DNA of 64,000 nt, from positions 248,001-312,000 of the forward strand of contig JAUFSD010000013.1 in NCBI GenBank assembly GCA_033030425.1, read 5' to 3'. Below the pieces are notes generated by a model. The model was not told where the DNA came from. It worked only from the letters and a program-made list of their open reading frames with translations, and did not search any database. Positions within the stretch are counted from its first letter, which is position 1, and every line of letters begins with the position of its first letter. Made by a program: the position numbers and the translations under genes. The DNA comes from Verpa conica. Its lineage: Eukaryota > Ascomycota > Pezizomycetes > Pezizales > Morchellaceae. Shown here piece by piece: positions 12,066 to 24,330 of the stretch.

Positions 12066-14396
12066 TTACCCTACCTTCCTCCTTGTATGAGTCACGACAA
12101 GACTCACCCTGGCGTCCCTGATCATTCCGTGAAATAATGGGGGGGCGGATGCCTCCGCCCATAGAGCGTGTAGATTGGTCGACCTAAAGCAACCTAGGGC
12201 CCACCTGAGAACGGAATTCCAAAAGACCTCCATTTCTTTTAGGGCTGAGGTGGGGGTAAAAAGAGTGGCTCCATAGGTAAGCATGGGGCGAATAGCGAGA
12301 GTAGCGAGTTTCCTGCAGTTTCCTGAGGAAAGACCTTTTCCGGGGGAGGAAAATCTGTGAAGAATGCCGAAGGAGGCCTGGGCGGACGCCAGTCTTCTTA
12401 TAAAATGATCGTTGGGGTTAAATGAGGGTGAGAACCAGTAGCCGACCCACCGGACTATTGGTTTTGGATGGAAGGTGTGTCCATCGATACACACGGGAAG
12501 ATATGAGACTGGAGACTTGTCTCTGGGGGTGCGCCAGTGCATCAGCTCAGTTTTAGCGACTGAGAAGGATACGTTACGGGGGGCTGCATCGTTTTTAAGG
12601 CGATAGTAATTTTCTTGAAGTAAAAGAATGTTTTCCTCAACTGTGGGTGAGGCAACCGTGATGGCAAAGTCATCAACGTATGATAGGGTAATACCTGGTG
12701 ATGGTTCCAGGTGGTGTAAAACGCTAACATAAATAACAAATAGTAAAGGAGAGATTGGGGATCCCTGGGGGACCCCAACTTGAACAGGAACAGCTAGCTT
12801 GGGGGAGCCTTTATAGAGTAAGGTGACCCAGCGATCGGATAGAAAGGACAGGATCCAATTGACCATATAGGAGGGAACGCTTTGGGAAGTAAGAATGGAG
12901 GCTAGGGTGTGTTTGACCACATTGTCGAAGCCGCCTTTGATATCTAAAAAGAGAGTGGAGACTTTCAGCTTAGCTAACTGCATAGCTCTGATTTCGTTGT
13001 AAAAGACAGTGGTGGCGTCTGAGGTGGAGAGGCCTGCGACTGAGCCGCACTGGTGTGGATGAACTAGGCCTGTGGCTTTCGCAATCTTTGCCAGTCTAAG
13101 GGTGACAACTTTCTCCAGGACTTTTGAAAAAGTTTGGAGAAGCACAATTATCCGATAGGAGGAGGTGGCTGTGTAGTCGTCTTTGCCTGGTTTGGCTAGG
13201 ACAACACCGTTTGCCTTTTTTAAGGAAAGTGGGTGATAACCGCTTTTTAAAAGAGGGGTAAGTATTCTGGGAATGAGTGTGGGGTTAATCCTGTGGACAC
13301 CTTTCCATATTGAGTAAGGAATGGAGTCGGGTCCTGGTGCCGACAGATTGGATGTTTTGGAAAGAACGTGCTGAATTTCTTCAGGGGTAATAGGGGGAAC
13401 ACTATGAAACCGTAGTGGGGGAGGGGAGCCAGTATCTGGCCTCGGGGGAAAGAATGCATTCACTAAATTTTCATTTAGGATTTGGGGTGTAGGGGAATTG
13501 GGAATGGACGGGATTCGGTCCTCAGATCTGGTGGCCATTTTCTTAAGCCGCCACATATCGGAAGGGGAAGCGTTGGACACAAACGTGTTCCAGTGGTCAC
13601 GTTTGGCCTTTTTGATGGCGTTAAAGTAGGCGTTTTTGGCCGCTTTAAGCTCAAATGGAGGGGAGAATCCTTTGCGGTAGGACTTGTGAACGCTATGATA
13701 AATAGATCTTAATTGAGAAAGATTAGGGTTCCACCAGGGTTTCGACCATGATGAGACTCTCTTTGTGGGGGTATGTAAAAGAAGGACACTGTGAAGTTGA
13801 TTAAAGGACTCGTCGAACCAGTTACCTAGATTGGAGGAGTCAGAGGGAAGTTGAAACTCGCTTAACTGGGGAGCAATAAGGTCCCAATTAGCGAGGGCCC
13901 AGTTAGGGGTGTTGTAGGGAGTAAAATCGGAGTCTGGGGGGGCCAGCTGACAGAGTATGACTCTGTGATCTGAGCCTGAGGGAACTGGTGGGATGAGCCA
14001 CTTTTGAATTAGTTGAATTGCGGAGCGATTGGCCCAGGTAAAGTCGATAACGCTGTGTCGCTTTCTTGGGTCAGGGGAAATTCTGGTGTACTTCCCAGGT
14101 GTGTTAATGAGCGAAAAGCCGAGTTGATTGGCTAACCTAAAATAGGGAGTGGAAAGATTTAGTTCTGTTGTGGAGAACTTTCGTAAAGGATCCGCGGCAG
14201 GAGAGTGAACACTGAAGTCTCCAACAACGACGGTAGGGACAGACGAGGCCTGAAAGGCTAAATAAGGAGGAACGGATCTGACAGAGTCGGACACCTGTCT
14301 GTTGTAAACATTAACGAGTGTTAAGGATGTAAATGTACGATTTGAAGTGGAAAAATGTAATGTAATGAGCGCGATGTCCCCTCGGTGCGAGGGGGT
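12066..14396 (-). pseudogene. LINE endonuclease (3' half) and reverse transcriptase
   Basis: The frame is open from the 5' truncation to a stop at 12066-12068. The endonuclease part keeps VVVGDFSVHSP (the usual GDFN Asn is Ser here) and the SGSDHRVI motif. The reverse transcriptase shows LSAPGPDSIPYSIWK, SYRIIVLLQTFSKVLEK, LFLDIKGGFDNV, VGVPQGSPISPLLF and the catalytic SYVDDFAI box, then WRTPRDKSPVS and a thumb/connection region. The first ATG, at 14438, lies outside the element: about 14 codons of flanking DNA (MAIYNWGGG...) are joined in frame by chance, so that start is not native. The product would lack the N-terminal half of the endonuclease and should be inactive for autonomous transposition. 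Confidence 0.85.
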
Positions 14397-14411
14397 TCCT
14401 TTTTGGTGTAT
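14397..14411. repeat. LINE target-site duplication, right copy
   Basis: Exact 15-bp match to 10729-10743. It marks the 5' end of the truncated LINE and is followed by a C-run and unrelated flanking DNA. Confidence 0.85.
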
Positions 14412-16095
14412 ACCCCCCCCCCAATTATATATCGCCATAATTGCACTGCGTAAAGTTACACATAAGCTAAAATGTCTTTTTCTTTCCGGGTCCTTAACCG
14501 AGAAGAACAGATAGATAGATCCCCCCCCATCGCGTGGTTTTCGACGACTATTCCAATACCATGAACCCAGTACCGTGGCGTCTCACGAATGAAATCCCAA
14601 ACCGAAATAAAAACAAAAGAGGATATAAATACCTCGGTAGTCAAAAAGACAGAAGAACAAAGTGAGGCAAAGTAAAGCAACAGACAGAACTTGACGTTTT
14701 CCCCCAAAAGTGCGGGGGATTTCCCCCCCACCCCCTTGCTCGTGATCCCGGAACCTCGGTTGCGACTCCCCACGTGGGCAGTTACGCAAAACCCGGGAGA
14801 ACGAGGGGAAGGGGGAAACCCTATCCGGAAGAAGAGAAATAGTGGGTCTGCCTTCTTTCTGCAAGGTACCGGTGGTTATGATTCGTTGGTTGAATTTTTT
14901 TTTTTTTTTTTTTGCGAAGTAGGTGATGACTGTGTTCCCAGAGACTGGTCCTTGGGGTAGGTGACATGACGGGCGTAAATGTTTATTTTCTTTTTTTTCC
15001 TACTTACCTCCCCTCCCCTACTGTCTCTCCCCAATTCTACGGTGCTGGGTCCTCTGGTGGGTTTTTTTTTAAAGGCTTTCGGAAATAACGGTGGTTTCTC
15101 CCCGGGGCTGTGTGGCTTGCTGCGTAAGAAAAGGAATAACTTTAATCTTAGTTTTTTAACGAGGTGTGAAATATTACTAGTTATGTTATAGTGTAAAGTC
15201 GGCATTTGTTTCCCCCGTTGTAGGGAGTGAAGTGGAGACTTGAATGTATAGGGCGGAGGAAGATCTTGGGGCTGGGCGAGGAACGTGACGAGTTGCGGTG
15301 CAGTTATCTCTCATGTATCTTCCCTGGTGTACATGCTCGGCAGGCACCTGACAAGGCAAGTGTTGGACAGGGGCTCTTGTATGAAAGGAAACGGCCTTGC
15401 TATAGTAGGGGAAGGATGTTTATCGATTGCGTTGCCCGGTACTTCTTGCCTGTCCCGAGTACCTGAAGTTCATAGTGGAACGCGTACTACATGCAGGTAC
15501 CAGTAATCAAGTATTAACGCTTGTAGATAGAGTAATGTTTAGTATTTATGTTTTTAGAAGTTGATTCTAGTAGCCATCCTACGCAGAGATATGCAATTGT
15601 GGTGGTGGTGAGTGAGAATATTCCATTCTTCAACTATAATCATGATATTCGAACACTACGACTCCAAAAGCAATCCCTCTGCATAGTATCTACTTCTCAT
15701 AAAATATCACTCGCCCCCCACACCGTGATTTCTCATCTGAAACCCCTATATCTAGAAGAATCATCGCCAAAGCTTGGCCTGCGATCATAAATGTACCAAA
15801 CAAGAGCACACGAATCACATCCAACAAAAGAACCAAGCCTCCAATAGAGTAGACAAACCCCCTCATAACCCTCACCATTAACCCAATAAGAATATTCATC
15901 ATCACCCAATCTCCCGACAGCTCCAAAACGGATAGCTCGGTTGCCTAGGCAGCCGTGTCTTACCTTTGTGATGATGCATCTCAGCCCATCTCCCTCTTTT
16001 TCTTCCCCCCCCCCCAGCTCCGCAATATCCCAGGGGGTGTATCTAATTTTTTTTCTCTCCACCTACCATCCACACAGAGAAAAATAATAATGATA
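14412..16095. other. Intergenic with homopolymer tracts
   Basis: No gene is supported with confidence. There is an A/T tract at about 14897-14914, C/G runs at 14411-14421, 14701-14710 and 14725-14735, and a pyrimidine-rich leader with a C-run at about 16004-16015 just before the next gene. A minus-strand hydrophobic open frame at 15690-15926 was considered and left uncalled. Confidence 0.45.
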
Positions 16096-18302
16096 ATGGC
16101 GGACCCATTATCGCTAGAGTCTTCAATCGCCAGTCTTATCTCAGTTGGCACTCGAATCTCTACCCAGCTGCAGCAATTCCTCGACGACGGCAGTGCTCAG
16201 TCTACCGACGACATCAGCGAGCTAGCTACGGAGCTCACGGACCTCTGCAGGATCTTGAAACAGCTGCAGGATGCGTTCGGTAGGAATAATGGCTCTGTAT
16301 ATCATAGAGAGCTCTGGCTGGACTTTAGGAACGTCTTGGCGAGCTGTATGGACAAGTTTGTGCAGTTGCGGATGTTGGTGAGTGCGCACGAGGTGAACAA
16401 GAGTGACGAAGGGTGGAGCAGGAAGTGGAGATGTTGGAATAAGACGTTCCAGGAGAAGGAGGTGAGCATGCTGAAGGTGCAGCTGGAGGCGCATAAGGCA
16501 ACTCTGAGCATCTCGTTGCTGCTGTCTGATGAGTGAGTTTGGCCCCCCGGATATATACAACTTGCATGCATATTTCCCCTTCCCCCCTTGCTGATGGATA
16601 CAGCATTGAGCCTACATCGGTCAAGGATACGACCGACATGATTGAAACAACGGCGAGGGAGATCATAGGGAGGCTGACGGAGGAAGCGGACGGGGAAACA
16701 ACATCTACAAAGTACCAGGACAGCTCAATCCTGCAGAGATACCTGACCAGTGCCTCTTCTGTGGTCTCGTCGCGGACAACATCTCCAGCTGAGGCGCACC
16801 CGGAGGAAGCCACAGAGCCTCACAGCCAGCACCCGCCAATCATCACCAACACACCGACAGCCAGTGTTATTGCTACAAACATTGGTAAGAAGGTGAGCCT
16901 ATCAGAGCTGAAGAATGGAGGGAGACGCCCGCCGGCCACGACCCCGTCACGGCCACCCTCATACATCCCCACATCCCCGCTGAAGAGCTCGTCCACAATG
17001 CCGCCCCCGCCACCAAGACACAAGACAGACCCCTCCACCACACCCAAATCCCTCCACGCCCGAACCCTATCCCTCCCCACAAACAAGACCGCCTCCGCCC
17101 TTCCCAGACCCTCCCCCGTGTCCACCAAGCTTCCCATCAGCACATCCCACACCCGCACCGCCTCTCTCCCATCCAACAAAACCCCCCCAACACCCCGCCC
17201 CCTCCCTCTCCCCCCACCATCCCCGTCCACAACCCTATTCGCCAAGCTCGCCGCCAGCAGAGGAAAGCCCCCACCCTCCCCACCACCAAACCTCTTCGCC
17301 GACGAGCTCACAACAGCCTACAACGAGCCCACCGACACCCACACCTGGTGCCACCCGACCTCCACCCGCACCAAATGCACCAAAGAGCAAGAATCCGCAA
17401 TCTGCAACCTCTACCTCGAAACCCTCGGCGACCAACGCGACATGGAAAAAACCAAAGCAATGTTCAAGCAGAAAGAAGCCTGGACCAAACTCAAAGCCAC
17501 CAGCGAGAAGCTAGAAAAAACCTGTGCCGACCTCTTCCGCAAGATCTGGTCAAAGCTCCAAGAGGGAATCACAAGACTAGCAAATATGTACAACTACTTT
17601 GAACTCATGAATGACAACTCGGTCGCTGTTCCCGAGGATACGATGGGGGTGTGGGTTTCAACGCTCACGAGGTTGTTGAAGGAGTTGTTGCATCTCAGGA
17701 AGAGGGTGCAGGCGAGACATGAGAGGGTCCAGGGCGTCTTTGTGGAGAGGGATATGATGTATACGAGAGCGATTAGAACTATCACCGTTACGCTGCTCGA
17801 GATGGGCGTTATTGGTAGGGTGTCGAAGCCTTGTGGGGAGGATACGAAGTTGGTTGCTAAGCAGTTTGAGATGACGTATGTTTGCATTTATTCTCATGTG
17901 TGTGGGTGTCATAAGTACTGATTTTTTTTTTTTTTGTGGTATAGACTTGAGTATGCGCAACAGTCGGTTGCAGAGGCCGGTCAGAGTATCTTGAGTGGGT
18001 TAGACTTGAGCTTCGTGCATATTGAGAAGGTCGTTGATGCGACAAAAGACCTCATCCCGGCGTTTGGCATCGTGTCGAGGGGCACCATATCGCCAAAGAG
18101 GAGGCTCCCGACGGATCCTAGGGTTATTGAGGAGCTCAAGGTCACGTCGGTGAGGATCAACGAAGGCTTTCAGCGAGTATCCCATGTCATGAGCTTGGGC
18201 ACTATGGAGGTGGTGCGCGGAGAGTCTAGGCTTGCGGAGCGCCCAGATCATCTAGATAAGCGGATATATGTCGAATTTAAGGGGGGTAAGTTTGTTATTT
18301 GA
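16096..18302 (+). CDS. Helo-like N-terminal domain protein, no NACHT
   Basis: Three exons: 16096-16532, 16604-17875, 17945-18302, total 2067 nt, 688 aa, with phases that join exactly. The start MADPLSLESSIASLISVGTRI matches the N-terminal helical domain (Helo-like/fungal_N) found in front of many fungal STAND proteins, and LEAHKATLSISLLLSD is the usual end of that domain (residues 1 to about 147). Residues about 254-378 are Pro/Ser/Thr-rich and disordered; about 395-570 are charged and helical (EKTKAMFKQKEAWTKLK), then a C-terminal helical part (LEYAQQSVAEAGQSIL). No P-loop, kinase or ankyrin motif is present. A GTAAGT at 18286 leaves open an extra 3' exon. Role unknown; by family it could be a signalling or membrane-acting adaptor. 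Confidence 0.75.
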
Positions 18303-19310
18303 GGACTCGAATTGGAAACTTAATAGGGTGGTGGTTAGTTTGTTTAATGTTAATGTAATTATGGTAAGGCCGGTTGGGGAGTTTGAGATTTATGGTAATA
18401 TTTTTTTTGCGGAGGATGGGGATTATTGTTATGGCATAGGTAGCATTATTATAACAATTAATATTGGACTTTAACTTATCGTGGCCTACGAAGGTCTTAT
18501 AGTTTGAGGTGTGTGGGGTGGTTGGCTGGTATGAAGAAATACATGGAGCATTCCTAAACGGGATAATTACAAAAGCGAAATACAAAAGTAAAGGTTGGGT
18601 TGGCTTGGTACCGATGACCGGTAAGACTAGATTTAACTAACACGACGCAGTATGTTCAACTAGTTTATCTGAATGTCCCATCCCTAGGTAAGTAGGGCAT
18701 TATAGCTAATTTACAAGACCTTCACGGCGGCTATAACACGAGTGACAATCCATGAACCAACAACACGACCACCCACCACCCACATCACCACTCACCCAAC
18801 CAAGCATAATTTTTTCTTCATCCCCTCGCCACCAGCCAGGAAAACAACGAAAAAACCCTACTCTCGCACCAACCTGGAAACAGTAAAATACCAGGAATAC
18901 AACGAGAACCCAAGAGGAATACGCAAGTGCCAGAGCCTCTCTGAATCATCCAGATTAACCAAAAAAGAAAAATGTAAAAAAAAAACGATACTTCGATTTC
19001 GTGGAACCAGTTTCAGCCTTTATAGTGAGAAAACAAAAAAGGAGATAACACACTTGATCTAAGCCGAGGCTAAGAGAGCTGGTTTTTTTTTTTAGAAAAG
19101 AAATAGGGAACAGTGAATTTATATATGGTAGTGAAAGTGCCAAGGCTGAATTGGCCCCTGTCGTGTATAACTCTGGCGGTGAATTTGAGGTTGTAGTTGT
19201 GTGGGCGAGTGATGGCGTGGGTGACTACTCGTAGTCTTCAAGCGTTTCCGGAGTACGGTAACGAAGGTCAGCCACTGACTCAGGTGAATTTGTATGCATA
19301 CATAATTATA
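18303..19310. other. Intergenic, AC-rich and A-rich tracts
   Basis: An AC-rich stretch at 18740-18840 and several A-runs (18973-18983, 19333-19341) are visible. Open frames up to 106 codons (18742-19062) have low-complexity composition and no motif. No gene is called. Confidence 0.45.
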
Positions 19311-19330
19311 GTGTGAAAAAAAGTGACTCG
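19311..19330. repeat. Candidate mariner terminal inverted repeat
   Basis: The sequence GTGTGAAAAAAAGTGACTCG follows a TA dinucleotide about 15 bp outside the transposase stop, where a Tc1/mariner end is expected. The partner end is not found in the window. Confidence 0.4.
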
Positions 19331-19345
19331 CTAAAAAAAAACATG

Positions 19346-19690
19346 TCAGGCCTCAAACTCGTTCCCCCCATTAGCAGCAATAATTACAGCGAGCCTGCCA
19401 GGCATAGAAGAAGTAAGCTCATTGAAAAAATTTACGGTCCAGGCTTAGCCATTCATCTACCAAAATAGCTTTAATAGCTGCATCTGTGTAATTCCACCCT
19501 ATCCTCTCTTTAACCCTGCGCTTGATGTGGTTCCATACTTGCTCAATTACATTAATATCAGGCGAAGAAGAGGGCAGCATAATTTTGGTGAAACCATTAT
19601 CTAATATTTCAACAATATTGTTTTTGTAGGTGTGAAGGGCTGCATTATCCTCTAAGAAATACAAAAGAGTTTGGAGTGACTGCATTTGGG
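19346..19690 (-). pseudogene. Tc1/mariner-type DDE transposase remnant, C-terminal part
   Basis: On the minus strand the fragment reads YFLEDNAALHTYKNN, then IMLPSSSPDINVIEQVWNHI, which are the second Asp block (EDNA) and the SPD(L/I)NxIE block of Tc1/mariner DDE-3 endonucleases. A frame break near 19420 separates this from SMPGRLAVIIAANGG and a stop at 19346-19348, the usual family C-terminus. The N-terminal domain and first catalytic Asp are missing; the fragment is cut at the MITE boundary at 19691. Just beyond the stop, 19311-19332 reads GTGTGAAAAAAAGTGACTCG after a TATA, a plausible terminal repeat with a TA target. It cannot encode an active transposase. Confidence 0.8.
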
Positions 19691-19920
19691 TAGTGTTCAT
19701 CATGGGACGATTCGGGTTCGGGGCCTGATTTTTGGTGAAGGAACCGCCCCAATGGGGGGATAACCGGCGGGGCCCACTGCAGTTAATTAGGTTAAATTTA
19801 GGTTAATGGAGGATTTTTAAAGGGCAAACCCGACCCGGCCAGGGAATAGGGCGGTTCGGGGCGGTTTCTTGGCGCGGTTCCCTGGTTAGTTTGGGGACCG
19901 ACCCCCCATGACGAACACTA
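19691..19920. mobile_element. hAT-like MITE, about 230 bp
   Basis: The ends are TAGTGTTCATCATGGG at 19691-19706 and CCCATGACGAACACTA at 19905-19920. The second is the reverse complement of the first with one mismatch. TAGTG-type termini suit hAT elements. The interior is GC-rich with repeated GGTTCGGGGC-like words and no open frame. I see no clear 8-bp target-site duplication, so the class is tentative. Confidence 0.6.
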
Positions 19921-22900
19921 CTCGCTTGCCCAGTGCAGTGGTGGGGCTTCGTGAATGAGGTAGGAACTGGTACTTCAAAAACCCATTTTTCTCCGGAAAG
20001 TACAACAATTTAACCTCTACACAATCTTTCCCTCTCCCACTCCAAAGCGCTTCTGGCCGTAAAGTCTATAAAGAATTTAATTATCATGAGCAATTGCCAG
20101 CGCTACCTCCAGTACTTCACTGCGGAGCTCGCTGGCACTCTGGACCGCTTACCTGAGTCAGTGGCTGACCCCGTTGCCGTACTCCGGAAACACTTGAAGA
20201 CTTCGAGTACATGTAGTTGCAGTAGTGGTGTTTTAGAAATGGGTTGCGGTAATGGGTGTGGTTCAGGTAGATAAGTATCATGAGTTCTCACTCGCATAGT
20301 TTTTCTGGTGCCGGTGTTTTGTTTTTTGTTTCCCCCAATAATTGGCTGGTTCCGGTGGGCCTGGAGTAAGTACTCCTGGAGGCTCGACCCTCATTATGTA
20401 TTAGTAATTAACATAAGTAGCTTTTGGTATATAAGAGTAATAGTGATCAACAAACCACTAGGGTTGCATGTACTTAAATGATAAATTCATTCATTCATTC
20501 ATCAACAAACCACTTAGTAATAACTATAGTAACTACGTAGTATACTACTTAAGTGAAGCATCACGTGCAAACATATATGACATTAGTTGGTTTAGAAAAC
20601 TAGAGCTGAGGTTTCTAAAATAAAGTGATTTTCTTGCGAGTTTGGTGACGTTTCAAAGATTTTTCGGTAATGTTCGCATAAATTGTAGTCATTAGATATC
20701 ACTCGGCTAGAAATGCCAACTCTTGGCCTTCTATTTCTTTATACGCATGTTTTTTTAGCTGAGTTTTAATCCTACTAATCTACGCCTTTGTCAACCTAGC
20801 ACACTATCCACAGCATATGCTATCAGCACCTCAGCCGACCCAAAGGCCCTCCATAACCCCAAGTCATGCCTGCTACTATTCCCTACGAATGACACCACCC
20901 AGAGTCGGCACAAAAAATGCCGCTATCTAGTAGTCTCTATTCACCAAATCACCTCCGCAGGCGCTAGGTGAAAAATCCACCCCAAACAGCCCAACCAAGA
21001 TTTCAAGGCAGCCCGCCCTCCACACGCTGGGGGTAAGCTGACGGGGGATCACGTTTTATATCCGTAGTTACGATGTAGTAGGAGGCTGGAATTTATTGGC
21101 TTATGACGGTGATTGATAGGTTCTCCAGATGATGGAGTGGACTTGCTATCTGGAGACCAGTCAGGGGGCGTTACATGGTTACTATTCGGGAGGTTCGGGC
21201 TAGCGTAGAATTTCATACTATCTGATTGGGAATATTCTGGGGAGATGCTACTAGGACAGGCTTCTTAGGTTTCATCCGGCGCTGGGTTTGCTGATGTGCT
21301 TTTGGGGATGCGGTGATGGTGGTAGTGGGGGATATTTGTAGCTGACACTATTCGGTAAGGATCAGGCGGGTTAGGCGTAGGGTTGAATTTAATTCGACGC
21401 CAGAGAGACTTCAAAAGCTTTGTAGGGTTATTCGCCGTGTTCTCTTCAGTCTCTACTACTTGGTTACCCTAAAATTAGTAGGTCCCACTTGTAAATAAAG
21501 GAGTTGAGGGAGTTAGTTCCGCACTCACATATTGTCTGCCATTTCGTTTAAATACAACAAGTATTGACTGGCTTGATACCTGACAATGTATCTTTTTTCT
21601 CCAAGTAAAACTCCGAATTATGTTGAGAAAATGAGGTATTTGCGCCATCGTTTGAGAAAGCATGGGATTGGCATGCCGGAACCCTCCTATACTCTATGAC
21701 GTCGAAATCATATCCTGAATCCATGGATAACTAGTTCTCGCCAATTTTCTAGGGCACAAACAGCCTAGAAGCGTAAGAAACCTGATTAAAAGGGCTCTTG
21801 TTAAGTCTGGGGTTTACCGAGCCTCTGGTTGGCTGAGAAACTCAGAAAATCATAAGCAGCCCGGTGAAAACAAAAAACAAAATGCGCTATAAACTAGTTC
21901 CATGTCTAGGCTCTAATTTCAACTTACTGGATCATGAGGTATTAAGGAGTAGCGCTAGATTTGAGATCCCGAAAGAAACCCCGGGGTACCGGTTTTCCAG
22001 CACCACCTAGGAACTCCGAGAGTAGGAATGATATGGCCGAGAGTTTACCGGTGCCAAGAGGGCTAGTATCAGACACTAGTATAGCTATTCGTGAGCATAG
22101 ACTCGTAGGACGGGATATTTAGGAATGTTAGAGAAGCCAGATGACGCAAAAGTTTCATTCGATGCGAGGGGTGTTAGCTACTTGTAGCCACGACTACCAC
22201 TTCCTGAGAATCTGCTGATAGGTATAGACTATCAACTAGTTCTGATAAGGGAACTTGAGTGATTTAAGAGGAGCCACAACTCGAGGTAGGAGTTGATGTG
22301 GTTTGCACATATAGACAGATAAAAATTTTTCTCGGGTCGGTGCGGCTATAGAGTTTAATACAGCTCACAGTAGCGAATCTATTATCATCCGACTGCTCAT
22401 CAGGGGTAGATGTAATTTTTTTAGATCTTACCGGAAGGACAAGCCCGACCTGGCTGCTGGGCTCGAGAAGGCTTGTAGAATACGAGTACCGGGCTCGAGT
22501 GATGTCTCCTGATTTGCTACGGTAGTGGATGTAAGACTGGGTCGGATATGGACTAGTCTATTCCTGCTACCAGAGACCTATCAACCATAAATCTTTCTTT
22601 CACCCCCCATTTGTCTAGTTAAACAACGCATTGCGAATTCCAAAGCACACACGTTATAAGTGGCGCCTCCCGCTTGTGGTTTCCCCTGGGATATTCACGA
22701 AGCTTCCTAGGTAACTATTGATCACTGATATGTTGTGGGTTCTCGGAGTTCAAAGTGGGGGGACGTGACTGTTGTACTCTAACTAAAACACCCCTTGTAA
22801 GCGGACGTGAGCATCCTGGAGCCGACGTGCCACTACATCACACTATCCAAACTCAAATAACAAGTCAGCTGTTACTCGTGCGTGTGCATTGTGCAAGGGA

Positions 22901-24330
22901 GGGTCGTTTACCTTAATCTTACAGCGAGAGATAGTGATGAGTAAACAGTTAAATGTCTGTTGAGCCGCGGTTCATAGACGTCTGGAGTAGAATGCGATTT
23001 TAAAATGGGTAACTCTGGGGGTGAGGTGTGGGGCGTCTTGTTTGAGGTATTTTAGTTAATTAGAAGGCGAGTTAGATTGTTCAGTCAATCATCTACGGTA
23101 AAGGCTACGGGCTTTTTGCGTTGTTATGTGGCCGAGTGAGCTCTTATGATCTGGGTTTCTACCTCAGCGCAACACCTGGCTTCAGCTCCAGGAGACCAGC
23201 AGTATAGTTCTTGAAGCGGGACTGAAAACAGAGGATAACCTCTCGTACGTGGGGGGAGCATATCCCCGAGCGATCGTGGATCTATTGGACTCGCTATCCA
23301 CAATGGCACGCGAGCGATAAGTATCTCAAACAAACGCGATTTTCCCATCTATGATGCGCTCAATACCAATACCAATCTTGCTTCCTATTACGGCTTACCG
23401 AACTCATAGCCGTGCTTGGCCGCCGAGTTTTTTTGCAGGACCTCATGACGTATTAACCGGGCGCTATGCCTGGTTGGTGGCGGATGCTACCCCCCACCGC
23501 CACACTCCGACTCCGATAAATATTATTACCCAACAACCGGAAAATCCTTTCACCGCCCAAACAATACACAACAACAAGCTTTCTAGGCCTAAGGAGACTT
23601 TCCACGAATCCAAAACCTCCCGAATAATAACAGATTTCACGGCTACAGAGATGAATACTCCGCCTATCAATTGTATATCATTATTCACTACCAGTCATTG
23701 ATTCGTTCCGATATCAGGTTTCACTCGAGCTCACCATGAGCTCAGAGTACTTTCATTCTGCCTCTAAGGGCACATAACGGAGTTCCCAGGTGGGGGAGAT
23801 ACTCGTGTGTAACAATAAACGCGCGCCGCGCCGGCCTCTCGGGAGAGCCTAACTTAAATCAAAATGTCAACACAGTAGTATTACTGCATGCCATGGCTGT
23901 TCCCGAGTTCCGATAAATATTCCTATTACGGTCTTTCAACTTCCCACTTGGTGCTAGCATACGTTTAATTCCAACTTTATATTGGGGTATTGGGTCATGA
24001 TACCGACTGGTGAAACTGCAAGGAGATATTCTTCAAGTACTGGATTCGGTAATGGACGGCGAACGCACTTTAACCTCACCTGTAATGTAGGACTTATGGG
24101 AGACCGCCACAATGGGGACCGTGCATTTTTCATGGTTTTTTCTGCAGCTGCCAACTGTGGAATGGGGATTATGGGTAGCCTTGTGATATTGTACGAGGGC
24201 TATATATATTGGGGCTTCCTCCCCTCTGAATAATGTTTTTACAACGGTCTATTCGTGTTCTATCACTTGGCTTCAGTACCAAATATTCAACTCTTAGAGT
24301 TTACTGGTAATTCTTACCAACAACAAAAAA
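19921..24330. other. Gene-free, probably decayed DNA
   Basis: No open frame has a recognisable motif over 4.4 kb; the longest is 116 codons. A short ATTC microsatellite lies at about 20486-20501, flanked by two copies of ATCAACAAACCACT (about 20448 and 20502). The last 350 bp form the promoter of the MFS gene at 24331. Stops are frequent on both strands. Confidence 0.5.

Larger units (their letters stand above)
10744..14396 (-). mobile_element. Non-LTR retrotransposon (LINE, Tad/I-like), 5' truncated
   Basis: The element lies on the minus strand. Its 3' end is a 39-nt poly(A) tail (poly(T) at 10743-10781 on plus) and its 5' end is at about 14396, next to the right copy of a 15-bp direct repeat. 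Together these are the hallmarks of target-primed reverse transcription with 5' truncation. Coding order is 3' half of an AP-endonuclease, reverse transcriptase, a decayed RNase H and a CCHC zinc knuckle, as in fungal Tad1-like LINEs. The 3' untranslated part is about 10782-11027. The long poly(A) and exact duplication suggest a fairly recent insertion, although the reading frame after the RT is broken. Confidence 0.9.

Noticed and set aside
15690..16062. Possible minus-strand membrane-protein fragment (hydrophobic frame at 15690-15926)
   Set aside because: No family motif, no convincing partner exons, and it overlaps the promoter and leader of the Helo-like gene. A decayed fragment is possible but not supportable.
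20086..20274. 62-codon Cys/Ser/Gly-ending small frame as a secreted peptide gene
   Set aside because: No signal peptide at its ATG, no splice continuation, and low-complexity end. Nothing supports translation.
23982..24233. 83-codon frame upstream of the DHA1 transporter
   Set aside because: Both strands are open by chance over this stretch, no motif is seen, and it lies in the transporter's promoter.
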